Assembly: GCA_024500155.1 (NCBI GenBank)
Contig: CM044877.1
Coordinates: 22,214,001-22,278,000 of the forward strand
Source: Chenopodium formosanum
Lineage: Eukaryota; Streptophyta; Magnoliopsida; Caryophyllales; Amaranthaceae
Reading direction: 5' to 3'
DNA: 64,000 bases
Shown: positions 12,155 through 22,962 of the stretch, piece after piece
How positions within the stretch are numbered: position 1 is the stretch's first letter
Layout: the number at the start of each line of letters is the position of its first letter
The notes under the pieces: model-generated
The model's input: only the letters and a program-made list of their open reading frames with translations
Databases searched by the model: none
What the model was told of the DNA's origin: nothing
Position numbers and translations under genes: made by a program

Positions 12155-13769
12155 CTAGGGTATCCTACGCGCGCGATGCGCGCGAAAGAGTTAGCTCTTG
12201 CATAGAAGTTTTATTAGTGCGTAGTTACACCTTTGGTTTGGGTGGTAGGGGTGTCCGTTTGGTTTTCGGTTTGGATTTAATTCCAAATCCGATCCAATCC
12301 GAAATATAATTCGGTTTTCAATTTTTCAATCCGATCTGATCCGAATTTCTCTCTTGTTCCAATCCGAATTAAAATTCGGTTATTTGGATACGATCCGAAT
12401 ATCCAAATTATAATACATTATTTTTTAGCTCCTAATACAATTATAAAAATAAAGCTTTAATACAAATAAAAGTCTTAGAAATAATGAGTAAAATAAATAG
12501 TTCAACGTCAAGTCATTAATTAATTAATACAAAGTCTCCCTAATTTATTTTTTGTAGTAGTAAGTATTTGAGCTAAACTTCAAAAAATAAATCCGATTAG
12601 GGTAAATCCATATTTATACAAGCTTAATTTTACAATTCGGTTTTCGGTTTGGATTGGATCCAATTAGGGTAAATCCGATCCAATTCGAAAATCCGAATTT
12701 CCAAAAAATCTCAATCCGATCCAATCCGATTTAAAGTTCGGATCCGATCCGAATTGATAATTCGGTTTGGATTGGATTGGATTTCGGTTTTTATCCGAAT
12801 TATGGACACCCCTATTGGGTGGTAGATCTGGTAATTTTAATACGTACGATTTGGTTTATGTACCTATGTAGTGGTTTTGTAGAAGTATAAAAAAAGCCAC
12901 CAAAATCTTTAATGACAATTATTTGTTAAAACCCTCAAAAGTTTGATTGTGTTATTTCAAAATTATTATTAAATAATATTAATTGATTTGCATCCCTTCA
13001 TATCTTAAGCTAGTTTAGAACTTTTAATTGATTTGCATGATTCAATAATACTTAAGGTATTTTTCTTCAAACGATTTTTTTGTGAGCTTGGTCATACGGA
13101 GTAATAATATGTGAAATGTTCGTTGTAGCTAAAAAGTTAATAATGTAAGTTCAATGTTCTACGGCCATCTAATATCTATATCTATAGCTAATACTAAAGC
13201 AATAACCACTTAGTTATATTTTTCCTCTTAAATTCTCTCCATATTTAATACATTTTTTTTTCTATCATCGATTTCCTCGATTTTAGGATTCTAAAGTTAT
13301 TTATATCTCTTGATAACATCTGCTCAAATATCATTATTTAATATGAATATCATTTAATTCCACGTAGTTTATGTGCGTGCCATCAAATAATTACAATTGA
13401 AAAGCTAATAAACCATAACAATATTTGTAATTAAAGGACAACAAAATTGTAAATAAGAAGAGCAACCACGAAGGAGTAAAAAATAATTCATCTCGTGATA
13501 ATAAACAAAGTCTTCGTACATACAATTTTTTTTCCTTTTTAAATAATAATAATAACATATGAAGTACAAAACATTATAATTTTTTTATTTAAAATAAAGG
13601 CATTACAAGTTTTTGTTAAAAAAAAAACTTTGTAGTAATCGATGGTATATTTAATGAAAAAAAAAAACCAATTAAATATATTAATGAGAGTAAATACATT
13701 AATGAGGGTAAAAAAGTAAATATACATTTTTGTACATAACATTGTACATATTTTTGAGGGCATAGTTGA
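12155..13769 (-). mobile_element. Probable minus-strand Helitron, 3' end clear, 5' end tentative
   Basis: On the minus strand the 3' end has a perfect 7-bp hairpin of alternating CG (12168-12174 with 12178-12184, 3-base loop), nine bases, then CTAG and T. The proposed 5' end is TCAACTATGCCC at 13769, preceded by A. It was chosen because removing the interval joins two parts of the degenerate LTR. The 3' end is well supported; the 5' end is not. Confidence 0.45.
12246..12814. mobile_element. Non-autonomous hAT element (MITE, 569 bp)
   Basis: Perfect 11-bp terminal inverted repeats (TAGGGGTGTCC and GGACACCCCTA) are flanked by an 8-bp target duplication TTGGGTGG at 12238-12245 and 12815-12822. 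An 8-bp duplication and a TAGGGG-type terminus are hAT hallmarks. The interior is packed with short AATCCGATCCAATCCG-like and CGGTTTGGATTGG-like words in both orientations, probably transposase-binding subterminal repeats. It sits inside the proposed Helitron at 12155-13769. Confidence 0.85.
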
Positions 13770-14193
13770 TAGCACACTATTCCTAAGAGTTATTTTCTAC
13801 TTTTTATAAGGTAGGGATTTCATGTTTGAGTAGATTATTTCTAGGGTTTGGGAATCCATGTTTATACTTTAATTTTTGATTGATATTATTTATGATTTGA
13901 TTATTGATATCTCTAATTGATAGTGTTTTTCTTATTAATCTAGCAACCTGATCAATTGTTTGATTAATTCATGTTAATAAGAGTTTGAATAGAAAGATAT
14001 TACTTTTAGAGGCTTCCCTACAATTAGCAATTCTGATTATGTTAGTGACACTGCATATGTTGAATTGAGAACGTTAAGACCCGACCGTAGGCTTAGCAAT
14101 TACTCTAGATAATTGATTGATTGAATTGTTATTAATATTTGATAGATTTAGAGCTATAACGTGGTGAACCATAACCCTAAATCTTTTTATTAA

Positions 14194-14424
14194 GGGCTTG
14201 TTTGGCATCAGTTTTGGTTTTCAGTTTTCTGTTTTTTTTAAAACAAAAAACCAAAAACAGGAAACAAGAAAAAGATATTTTTCACTTTTCTATTATCAGT
14301 TTTCAAAAGTATCATAATTTTAACAAGTTTATATAATTTTTGATTTATTATGGGACACATATCATATACTTTTAGAAAACAAAAAACTAAAAAACAGAAA
14401 ACCACAGCAATGCCAAACGAACCC
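14194..14424. mobile_element. Tourist-like (PIF/Harbinger) MITE, 231 bp
   Basis: Inverted ends GGGCTTGTTTGGCAT and ATGCCAAACGAACCC are flanked by the 3-bp duplication TAA (14191-14193 and 14425-14427). This matches Tourist elements. Subterminal AAAACAAAAAACC words pair between the arms, so the element can form a near-complete hairpin. Confidence 0.85.
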
Positions 14425-15039
14425 TAATTGTTTTATTTCTATTTTAATTTAGACTATTTTTCTATCCCAATAGTTTAGTTTCTCTATACCTTAGAAGTTA
14501 GATTGAATTACCATCTCTCTGTGGATTCGACCCTACTTACCCTACTACATACATTGTTAGTTGGTTTTGTTAGGAATTTATTTTTGATAGGTGTACGACA
14601 ACCTTTCAGTTGGTAGGATGCTAGTGTATATGATTTTAAATTTACTCAGTTTTCTTTTTTTACTTTCAAATAAATTTCCGGTGATTACATTATTCACATA
14701 CTTAATTTCTATTATATTTCATGATTAATACTTTTTTTTTTTAAAAAAAAAAATAGTGTGATTAAGAAATCGTAAAAATAGGGCTACATATAAGCATTAA
14801 ATTTACACTTGAAAATCGTAAAAAAGTTAAGAAATCATGAAAATATAAACACTAATTATACTGACTTACGCGTGTTTTTGTCATGAATTTCTAATTTTAT
14901 ACAGTTTCCAAGAGTATATTTAATGCTTATATATAGCCCTTAGGGCTACATATAACATTACCTTTTTTATTATTAGTCTAAATTTATAAATTTAAATTAT
15001 TTTTCACCAACTTTAATATGTGTGGCCAGCCATCATAGG

Positions 15040-15150
15040 AGTTACTTCGTTAGTATTATAGGGACTACTCGATTAGTGTTACACGTGTTACTTAATCAGT
15101 GTTGTAGGGATACTCGGTCAGTATTATAAAGGTTACTCGATTAGTGTTCT
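15040..15150 (-). repeat. Degenerate ~23-bp minisatellite, copy C (inverted)
   Basis: Four to five units of the reverse-complement type (GGTTACTCGATTAGTGTT) lie next to TGTGTGGCCAGCC. It belongs to the same family as the arrays near 5.3 and 6.8 kb. Confidence 0.55.
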
Positions 15151-15336
15151 CTTCTCTATCATAAGAAGTGGATGATGAGGATCGAACCCCATCACTTAGG
15201 GAGGAGATGAAGGGATTAATCATCCCTATACTCCTTGTTTCTCAAATTGAAACAAACATACCCAATGTTGGGGTAAATGTTGGCCCATTATAATAAGTGG
15301 ACGCGCTAAAATGTGATGGACATTAGCTCACACTCA

Positions 15337-15700
15337 GGAGTTGTTCTCTTCAACTTATTTCAAATAATATTACTTATTCCTTAATAAATTCAGATTAGAT
15401 CATAAAGATTCAAATTAGACCACATCATAACTTTTGGTTATCATTTACTTATCGTTAAATATCGTTAATTGCGTATTAAATTTTTTTATAAAAAATACAT
15501 ATTTCAAAAGTTCATGATGAGAAGAATCTAACAAGATCCATTTTGATAATGTTTTTCTTTGTAGATTAGTATTAAAATGTGGTCAAAGTTTAGTCAAATT
15601 GTTAAATCAGATCAAACCAGACTACACCAGAAAAATTCAGATCAGACCTAAAAAATATTTGAGATCAGCTTTACTTGTTTTAGGTGAAGAGAACAAGTCC
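15337..15700. mobile_element. MITE (364 bp) with a 3-bp TCA duplication
   Basis: The ends are GGAGTTGTTCTCTTC and, inverted, GGACTTGTTCTCTTC, followed by an imperfect extended repeat. TCA occurs immediately outside both ends. The 3-bp duplication and size suggest a PIF/Harbinger relative; the interior is noncoding. Confidence 0.65.
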
Positions 15701-16497
15701 TCATTGTGGTAGGATAGTCATCAATCCTACACATTTTCAGTTTGCAAAACATCAATAATACATGTAGTAACTCAATTTAAGGGAAAATACAAGTTAATCT
15801 GCAATTCATTAATTTTTTTTTTTGGTAAAGAATGACTTTATTAAATCAACACCTTTCACAAGTAAAGCTACACAATTCAAATCATTGCTTGAGAATAAAA
15901 AAGGAAGTTACCTGTCCTCTCATATGTAGTTGGTGATATACAAGTCACAAGGGGAGTTCCTCATAAGCTTGATGATTTAGTTACATTAATCAAGAGGCTT
16001 CTATTCTTCAATGACTTTTAATTTTAAAAAACGAACATGACTCAGAAATTATCTAGTAATAAACAACTAAACAGTGCATTTTTCAATTCTCACATGTCAA
16101 AAACTTCCATTCTTCAATTACTTTTGATTTCAAAAAACGGACATGACTAAAAAATTATCTAGTAAACAACTAAACTGGATACTCCTCAGTTCTCACATGT
16201 CTTGTTTGAATTTTTAAAAATATATATTGTTTGTATTTTTGTGCTAAAATTTGTTGCATATTTAGATAAAATTCCTAATATCAAAAGATAATATTGTATA
16301 TTTAATTAATTTAAACTTAAATATATCATTTGCTAATTTTGCTTGCGTGGCATGCATTAATTAATTCTAGAAGAAATTAATAATCTTTTATTTAATTGGC
16401 CACAACTAAACTTTATACTCTTACATGTCACGCTAAGAAAATTAAATTTTACGTGACTCTCTAAAATATTGGGAAAAAACTCCTCTTTATATATATA

Positions 16498-16866
16498 CTA
16501 GTTTTGTGTCTCGTGCGATTCCCGAGTTGTTTATGGACTTTTAAGATAAAATTATTTTATAATTCAATTTGATTGAAAATAGAATTCTAAATAACTTTTT
16601 TTGCTACACAATCTATCTATATTTATCCAACGCGGTACGACACTTGGCGAAAAGTTAAAAGTTTAAAACGCTAAATGATGTTGTCTTGTGGCCTAGTTAT
16701 GAGTTTATTATTTGGTATTTTATCGAAAATAAAACTCTAAACAACAATCTTATTTTAAAATTCTATCCTAATTAGATTGAAAATGGAATTTTTAACTAAC
16801 GTTTTTATCTTATGAATTTTATTTAAATCTATCCAATGTGACGCGACACTTGGCGAAATTATATGA
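16498..16866 (-). mobile_element. Possible minus-strand Helitron fragment
   Basis: On the minus strand a 3'-end-like structure is visible: an imperfect hairpin (CTCG at 16510-16513 with CGAG at 16523-16526), eight bases, CTAG, then T. A possible 5' end, TCATATAATTTCGCC preceded by A, lies at 16866. The hairpin has one mismatch and the 5' end is weak. Confidence 0.3.
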
Positions 16867-17062
16867 TACGGAGTATTATATTTGATTAATAAAGCATTCA
16901 AGCCTACACATCAAGAAAGCAATCCCATGGGCCTTGAGAAACCAAGTCTTAGCTCAAAAATTGAACACAGCAGAGCCACAACCCAAAATTGAACATCCCA
17001 ATCTCGGTATATCACTTCAAATTTCGCAAGCAATCAGTTTAGAGCTTCCAAACTTAGCTTCA

Positions 17063-20000
17063 ATGGCGACCGCTTTTCTCTCTCCTATCTCCACTCATAT
17101 TCCAGTCTCTTCTGAAAATCGTGATATGGGTATTCTCTCAAATGGCCTCTCTCAATCCTCTTTTCTTCTGGGCACTAAACCCTTTTCTTCTTCAACCCTT
17201 TTCTCATCTTCAATTCAATCAAAATCCACGCTTAATCGGAGGTTGTACAAATCACCTTGTGCCCAGAAATCTTCTTTTGATCATATTCCCAAGCAATTTA
17301 GGCAAGATAATCTCAAAGAAGGCTGTAAGTTTCTACTTTTCTTCAATTTATTATTGCTTGGCCAATTTTCAAATCCTGCTTATTGTATTCTCTTATAGAA
17401 GATAATTATAATTATGTTATTGTTAGAAGATTATATTTTTATCAATTAGTTAGGGGTATTGGTTGATTTTGCTGATTTATGTATTTGAACCTTTTTATTG
17501 GATGGAATTTGGTGTTGTAATTTAGAACTTATGGGGTTGTTACTTGTTAGTGTTACAGTCCAAATGTTTCGACACGACACTCGAATCGTGTGGCACGCTC
17601 TTGCTGATATTGGGACAGTGACAACGAGTCTCAGCTGTATGCTAGACTGTGTTATAATTTAATTGATAACTTATTATGTGATTTGGTTTATATAAGATAG
17701 GTTTTTCATTAGAAGGAAATTGTAAATATGTGAGAAATTGAACTTTATAAGATGATATTTTATCACTAAATATGTGATTAATAGATGGGTTTCAAGTTTA
17801 GGGAAGCTTACTCCTAAAAGTAGGCATTTCATGGAAAAGTGATAGAGAGCTAAAGAAGACTTGATAGTATGACCAGCCGAGTTTGGTTACGAATTCTATT
17901 GTAGACTAAGATATCAACTTTTTTAGTTGTATTAGTTTCTCATTTGCCTATAAGAGAAATTGCAATAACATTTCTAGATTATGAATAATTGATGATAATC
18001 AAGAGTGCTGTTTCATGGATGTTATCAGTATTTGGGCAACATTTCTTTCGTACCCCCATTTCGAAATGGATATGTCAGTTTCTTAATTGCATATATTTTG
18101 CGAGCCAATGAAGGGGTCAAGGATTAAAGTTCATTAGAAGAGATAGACTTCTCTGCCATAATACTGTTGGATTACCCTCGATGTAACTTCAAAAGGGACA
18201 TGTTATCTAATGAATTGTGCTTAGAATTTAAATATTTGAAAGAGTTTCAATCCTCTTTTAAGGGTTGTCCGTCTGATGGTTTGCAGCATAGTTATCTAAT
18301 TTGCTTTTATCATATTGTTATGTGTTTGCACATTGCTACGTGCTACCTAAGTTTTACTTTGTAAATTAGAAACACGAAACTCCCATATGTCAGTGGATAA
18401 ATTTGGCTAGACGTGTCATCATCTTACCATCTCTTATCCTTTGTCATGTTTCTAAACAATATTCAAGTTATTAGAGAATGGTTTTTTCTTTTTCGTGGAG
18501 GGACTGAGGAGAGGGGCAAAGGGCCACACTTCTCTTTTGAGGATCACTGGATTACTATATAAATACATTGGAGAACATCTAAGGCTCATTTAAGTAGATG
18601 TGAACAAATTTACCAAGTATAGAGCTTATTGGGCCTATTCAGTGATGGAGTCATCTTGCTCCCACCTCAACAATGCGTCAATGCAGACAGGTCAAAGAAA
18701 ATGCAGGAGACAGGAAAAGGAAAAAAATAAAATAAAAATAAAGTGGCATGCTTAATATGATAGTTCACAACTTTGTCCTCTATTGATCATCAAATTAAAA
18801 TCAATAGGATTTATCATATTTCTGAGTATATTCTCTATTATTTTTAATTCTGTCAATGCTTTATGCATGTCTTCATTTACAGTGATGGATAACTTCAAAA
18901 ATGTCCCTCAGTATCTTTATGGCCTCAGTCCTTCACAAATGGACATGTTCATGACAGAGGATAATCCAGTTCGCCGGCAGTCAGAAAAAGTATCAGAGGT
19001 ACATGATTGGCTATAAATATTGCTTTAATGCTGTGTTTCAATTTAACAGCTAGGTCTCATGTTTGTAATAAATTTTTTCAGCAAAGCATTTCTTCTGCGA
19101 GCAACTATCTAGACAATGGTGGGATGTGGAGCACTAGAGGCATGGATGATAGGGGTCCATCAAAATACAGTATGAGCATTAGCATGTATCGTGGTGGTGC
19201 TAGAGGATATGGAAGACCAAGAACTGCCCCACCTGATCTTCCTTCCTTGCTTTTGGATGCTAGGATTGTGTATCTTGGCATGCCAGTAAGACCTCGTTAC
19301 TCTTAAATCTTATATAAAAGTACAGCGTTTCCATTATACTTCAGTCTTTGGTTCTAATCGTTGTCAATTTTTCTGCTCTTTTTGCTCAGATTGTGCCTGC
19401 AGTTACTGAGCTGATTGTTGCTCAGTTTATGTGGTTGGACTATGACAACCCTTCAAAGCCTATATATTTATACATCAACTCATCTGGAACACAAGTGAGT
19501 GAAAAGATATACTATTTGTGTGGTGACTCTTGTAATTTAGAAATCTAAATAAGTACTCTTGTCAAGAATATTGTACTTACTACTTACTGCACGGTCATCT
19601 TGTATGTGTGTGCATGGAACCTAGTGTAAATCTATGCTGGAATATTAGAAATGATTCACATAAACATGAAGGGAAGGTACTGATAATTAGTTTGCCATTC
19701 ATATTTTCATACTTAAGACGTGGGGGAGGGCTGTGAGTGGGAAGGACTCACTTACGTCCAATAGACTTGAAGGATATAATTGTTTGGTTGGTTGAAATGC
19801 AGCCCCAAGTCATGTCTTGACATGCTTTTTGTATTTTCAGAATGAGAAGATGGAAACTGTTGGTTCAGAGACAGAGGCATATGCCATAGCTGACACCATG
19901 GGTGTAAGCAAAATTGTTTATTATTATTTTTTGTGCATCTTGTGTGAGCCCAACCCATTAGTCCTTGACTTGTGCTTTATCAACTTTCATGTAGTATTGC

Positions 20001-20554
20001 AAATCAGATGTCTACACAGTGAATTGTGGCATGGCATATGGCCAAGCAGCTATGCTTTTATCACTTGGAACGAAGGGTTACCGTGCTCTGCAGCCAAATT
20101 CATCAAGTATTGCCCTACTTCTTTGCCTGTCCTTATTACTGCGTATATATATTTGCTGCATCTCTGACAAATGCCTCTTTACTTAATGCATACTAGTAAA
20201 TAGTTGGAAAACTTCGAATCTGAAAGGAGTCAGATTCAATTATCTGAGAACACTTTATAAACTGGATGTTATTTCTATGGAATATGGATTCCTGTTGCCA
20301 CTTAAAAATGTAAATAGCAATGACAATGCCTTTAATAGAGTGTTGCTTGTGATAGTGACCACATATTTTCTTTTACTTAATTAATCTTGAGGCTCGAGAA
20401 TTGCCTTTTTGGATTGTTGAGTGAACTCATCTAGAATGAGGAACTTATTTTAAAGGTCCACATGTGACATGTCCCTTCTCATTTGTATTTGTTTGTGGGG
20501 TATAGGGGACATGCAAAATATACATCCCTTCTCGTATTTTTTTCGTTTTACCGT

Positions 20555-20618
<64 letters not shown>

Positions 20619-21826
20619 GTGTGGGTGTGGCCGTGTGGGTACTTGGGTAGGGAACATGCAAAATGTACATTTGGACATACATGGTAGATGAAGAATATAA
20701 ATGTTTAGTGAGTAGACCTCGTTCACTTCACCTTATTTTTGCCAAGCTAAAATTATTTTTATTGAAAAAAAATTATAGTTGGTGAACTTAAATTATTTTT
20801 ACTGAACTGAAATTATTTTTACTGATTTTCTATTATAATTCGTCTTTAAAAAAATTGAATTTTACTAAACTTATTTTTACTGAACTAAAATTATTTTTAC
20901 TAAACTAAATTAATTTTACTGTACTGAACTTATTTTTACTGAACTGAAATTATTTTTACTTAATATTATTTTTTTAAGGTGAAGTGAACAGGGCCTTATA
21001 AGTTGTTGAATTTGTATTGCTTTGTCTTGGTTTTAAGGTTAAACCTTAAACTTCTTTTCTTCCCCCTCTCGTCATCAAATCTTAAAAATAAGATGCACCT
21101 TCTAATAGTTCAATTTGCATTACAACTAGAATAGTATATCAAATCCTGGTTTCTAAATGCTCTCCAATCTGAAAATGCAGCAAAATTGTATCTGCCAAAA
21201 GTCAACAGATCTAGTGGAGCTGTGATAGATATGTGGATCAAGGTACACCTAATCCTCTTGTCATGATCTTTTATTTATGCTTGCAGTTCCAAAATGTTGT
21301 ATCAAAACTGTATCATATGTTAATCTAATTCCAAAATATTGGGGTTGATGACTAATTGTTATATCAATTGCCCCTTACACATAAGGATGATAAGAAACAA
21401 GCACCCAGCTCTACTAATTTTTGTGTATTTAAGCTAAGTAACCTTGATGATTTTTGAAGGCAAAAGAACTGGATGCAAATACGGAGTACTATGTTGAACT
21501 CCTAGCCAAAGGTATTGGCAAACCAAAAGAAGAGATCGAGAAAGATATTCAGCGCCCCAAGTACTTACAGGCACAGGAAGCCATTGATTATGGCATTGCA
21601 GACAAGTTAATTGATTCGAGGGATTCTGCGTTTGAGAAAAGGGTGAGCTTCTCTTATTATGACAAACTCAATTTTATTTCCCCTTTGGGTATTGGGTTCT
21701 ATCCATCTTTGATACTGACGGAAACTTTCCATGGGTCAGAATTATGATGAGATACTTGCACAATCAAGGGCGATGAGGAGAGGAGGATCTGGACAAGCTG
21801 CAGCAGCACCCTCTGGCTTTAGGTGA
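17063..21826 (+). CDS. CLPR3: Plastid Clp protease non-catalytic subunit ClpR3 (nuclear gene, nine exons)
   Basis: Exons with GT/AG borders and preserved frame are 17063-17324, 18883-18998, 19082-19285, 19390-19494, 19841-19903, 19995-20106, 21181-21242, 21460-21642 and 21740-21826, giving 397 aa. A Ser-rich N-terminus looks like a chloroplast transit peptide. The ClpP fold follows, with PPDLPSLLLDARIVYLGMP, YLYINSSGT and RPKYLQAQEAIDYGIAD. The catalytic triad is absent: the Ser position is Gly266, the His position is Tyr291, and the Asp position is Pro. This defines a ClpR subunit, which joins ClpP1 in the stromal protease ring. The segment YCKSDVYTVNCGMAYGQ and the C-terminal Gly/Ala-rich tail match ClpR3 as I remember it. 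The chosen ATG is the first that starts a transit-like sequence; a non-ATG in-frame extension to 16934 was ignored. A MITE and a GT repeat lie in intron 6. Confidence 0.9.
17325..18882 (+). other. Intron 1 of CLPR3 (1.56 kb)
   Basis: It is bounded by GTAAGT and a T-rich acceptor ending ACAG. I see no other gene in it; the 65- and 77-codon open frames are chance or run into exon 2. Confidence 0.8.
20554..20640 (+). repeat. Poly-T followed by GT microsatellite in CLPR3 intron 6
   Basis: T runs from 20554 to 20576, then 17 GT units follow (20577-20610), then a degenerate GTGTGGGTGTGG tail. It is likely to be polymorphic in length. Confidence 0.95.
20715..20995. mobile_element. MITE in CLPR3 intron 6 (TTCACTTCACC family, complete)
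   Basis: The left end GACCTCGTTCACTTCACCTT and right end AAGGTGAAGTGAACAGGGCC are inverted repeats. Between them ACTGAACTGAAATTATTTTT words are repeated many times. A relative with the same left end and repeats lies at 22671-22890. No matching target duplication is preserved (GTA left, TTA right). Confidence 0.7.
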
Positions 21827-21973
21827 TTAGTGCGAAATGGGTGTTTTGATACCAGAAGCTGTTGCTTTTGAAGCACTTGTTAAATCTGTTTATTATAGAC
21901 GGACTGCTGGTGCTTCCATGCTCCAGCACTACCTTTCAACTTAAAGCTTATGTAACATACAAGGGGGTGATGG

Positions 21974-21979
21974 AATAAA
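21974..21979 (+). terminator. Likely polyadenylation signal of CLPR3
   Basis: AATAAA lies 148 bp downstream of the stop codon, in a region with TGTAA and GT-rich words. Confidence 0.5.
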
Positions 21980-22183
21980 AAGGCTAACCTCAATTGTCGA
22001 AATTTTGTGTAATGATGCTGTAAGTCTGTAAGTGCCAGTTAATGTAGAAAAAGCATACGAGTCTATAAGCGCTATTTATATGATTTATTGGCTTTTAGAC
22101 TTCATAGTTTGTGAATCTCAGTTTAGTTTCATCATGATTTTGTGGATAGTAGAGGTGAAGACTCATATGTGGGGAGTTAGACC

Positions 22184-22550
22184 TGGTTATTGAGCGGGGC
22201 GGGTCAGGTCAGGTTTAGTGTGGGTTGGGTCAAAGAGGGGTCACATTTTATAGGGTCAATATCGGGTCGGCCAATGCGGGTTGTGGGTTAATAGTGGGTC
22301 GATAATGGGCGGGCTTACAAAATATCAAGTATAATAAATATTGGACAAAACTATTATTAAGTATATATGAATACAAATTTATCCATATAATTATTTTGCA
22401 TTATCTATTTTCTTTATCAATTAAATTGGAAAAACATTTTGACCCGATACTAACTCCTATATTGACCTTATCCATAAGGGCCCTGTCCATTAAAACCCTT
22501 TAAGTTTGGCCCTGACCCTATTATCATTGGGCTACTCTACCCAATAACCA
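22184..22550. mobile_element. Possible hAT-like MITE rich in GGGTC words
   Basis: The segment begins GGTTATTGAGCGGGGCGGG and ends with CTACCCAATAACC read in inverted form. It contains many GGGTCGG/GACCC words. The inverted ends are short and no clear 8-bp duplication is visible, so the class is uncertain. Confidence 0.35.
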
Positions 22551-22670
22551 CCCTACGTGGGAGTAGGACTGAAACTAGTATTAGCCATAATGCACGTATC
22601 AAACTCGAGTTGTGACTTGATGGAAGATAAGTTTAGATAATTTCTTGGCGAACATTTTTACTTTGAATTA

Positions 22671-22890
22671 GGCCTTGTTCACTTCACTTTATTTTTTATG
22701 AACAGAAATTAACTAAAATCAATTTTGCTAAACTTAAATTATTTTTATTGAACTGAAATTATTTTTGCTGAATTGAAATTATTTTTACTGATTTTCTGCT
22801 ACATTTCTTCTTTATGTTTACTTATTTTTACCGAACTGGAATTATTTTTACTGAACTAAAATTATTTTTACTGAATATTATTTTTTTAAG
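22671..22890. mobile_element. Truncated MITE of the TTCACTTCACC family
   Basis: After TTA the left end reads GGCCTTGTTCACTTCAC and is followed by the same ACTGAAATTATTTTT repeats as the copy in CLPR3. The right inverted end is missing; sequence changes to CTAGGCGCTAG after about 22890. Confidence 0.7.
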
Positions 22891-22962
22891 CTAGGCGCTA
22901 GTAGCCGAGCTGTGGCCAGGCGTTGGAGGCAACGGTTCTGAGCTGGTGGAAGTTTTTTTTTT

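Larger units (their letters stand above)
11300..14610 (+). mobile_element. Degenerate LTR remnant (Ty3/gypsy-like), interrupted by later insertions
   Basis: The 3' part (about 13.8-14.6 kb) runs through CTCTGTGGATTCGACCCTAC and then a GGAATTTATTTTTGATAGGT-like end. That closely parallels the 3' end of the solo LTR at 29031-30662 (CCTGTGGAGATCGACCCTAC, then AGGAATTATTTTTGATTAGG). Upstream, 11.3-12.1 kb has the character of a long plant LTR leader. The two parts are separated by a probable Helitron (12155-13769), and a Tourist-like MITE sits in the 3' part. The left boundary is unknown and no internal domain is attached. An open frame of 129 codons at 11493-11882 lies in this LTR and is probably not a gene. 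Confidence 0.45.
14640..16497. other. Intergenic sequence without a recognisable gene
   Basis: AT-rich noncoding sequence containing a minisatellite copy (15040-15150) and a MITE (15337-15700). No open frame resembles a protein. Confidence 0.5.

Noticed and set aside
13175..13210. Plus-strand Helitron 5'-end-like sequence TCTATATCTATAGCTAATAC
   Set aside because: It resembles plant Helitron starts, but no matching hairpin and CTRR end was found downstream, and it lies inside another proposed Helitron.
15168..15230. Possible tRNA-like sequence around GGATCGAACCCC
   Set aside because: The T-loop-like word is present, but no cloverleaf arms pair around it.
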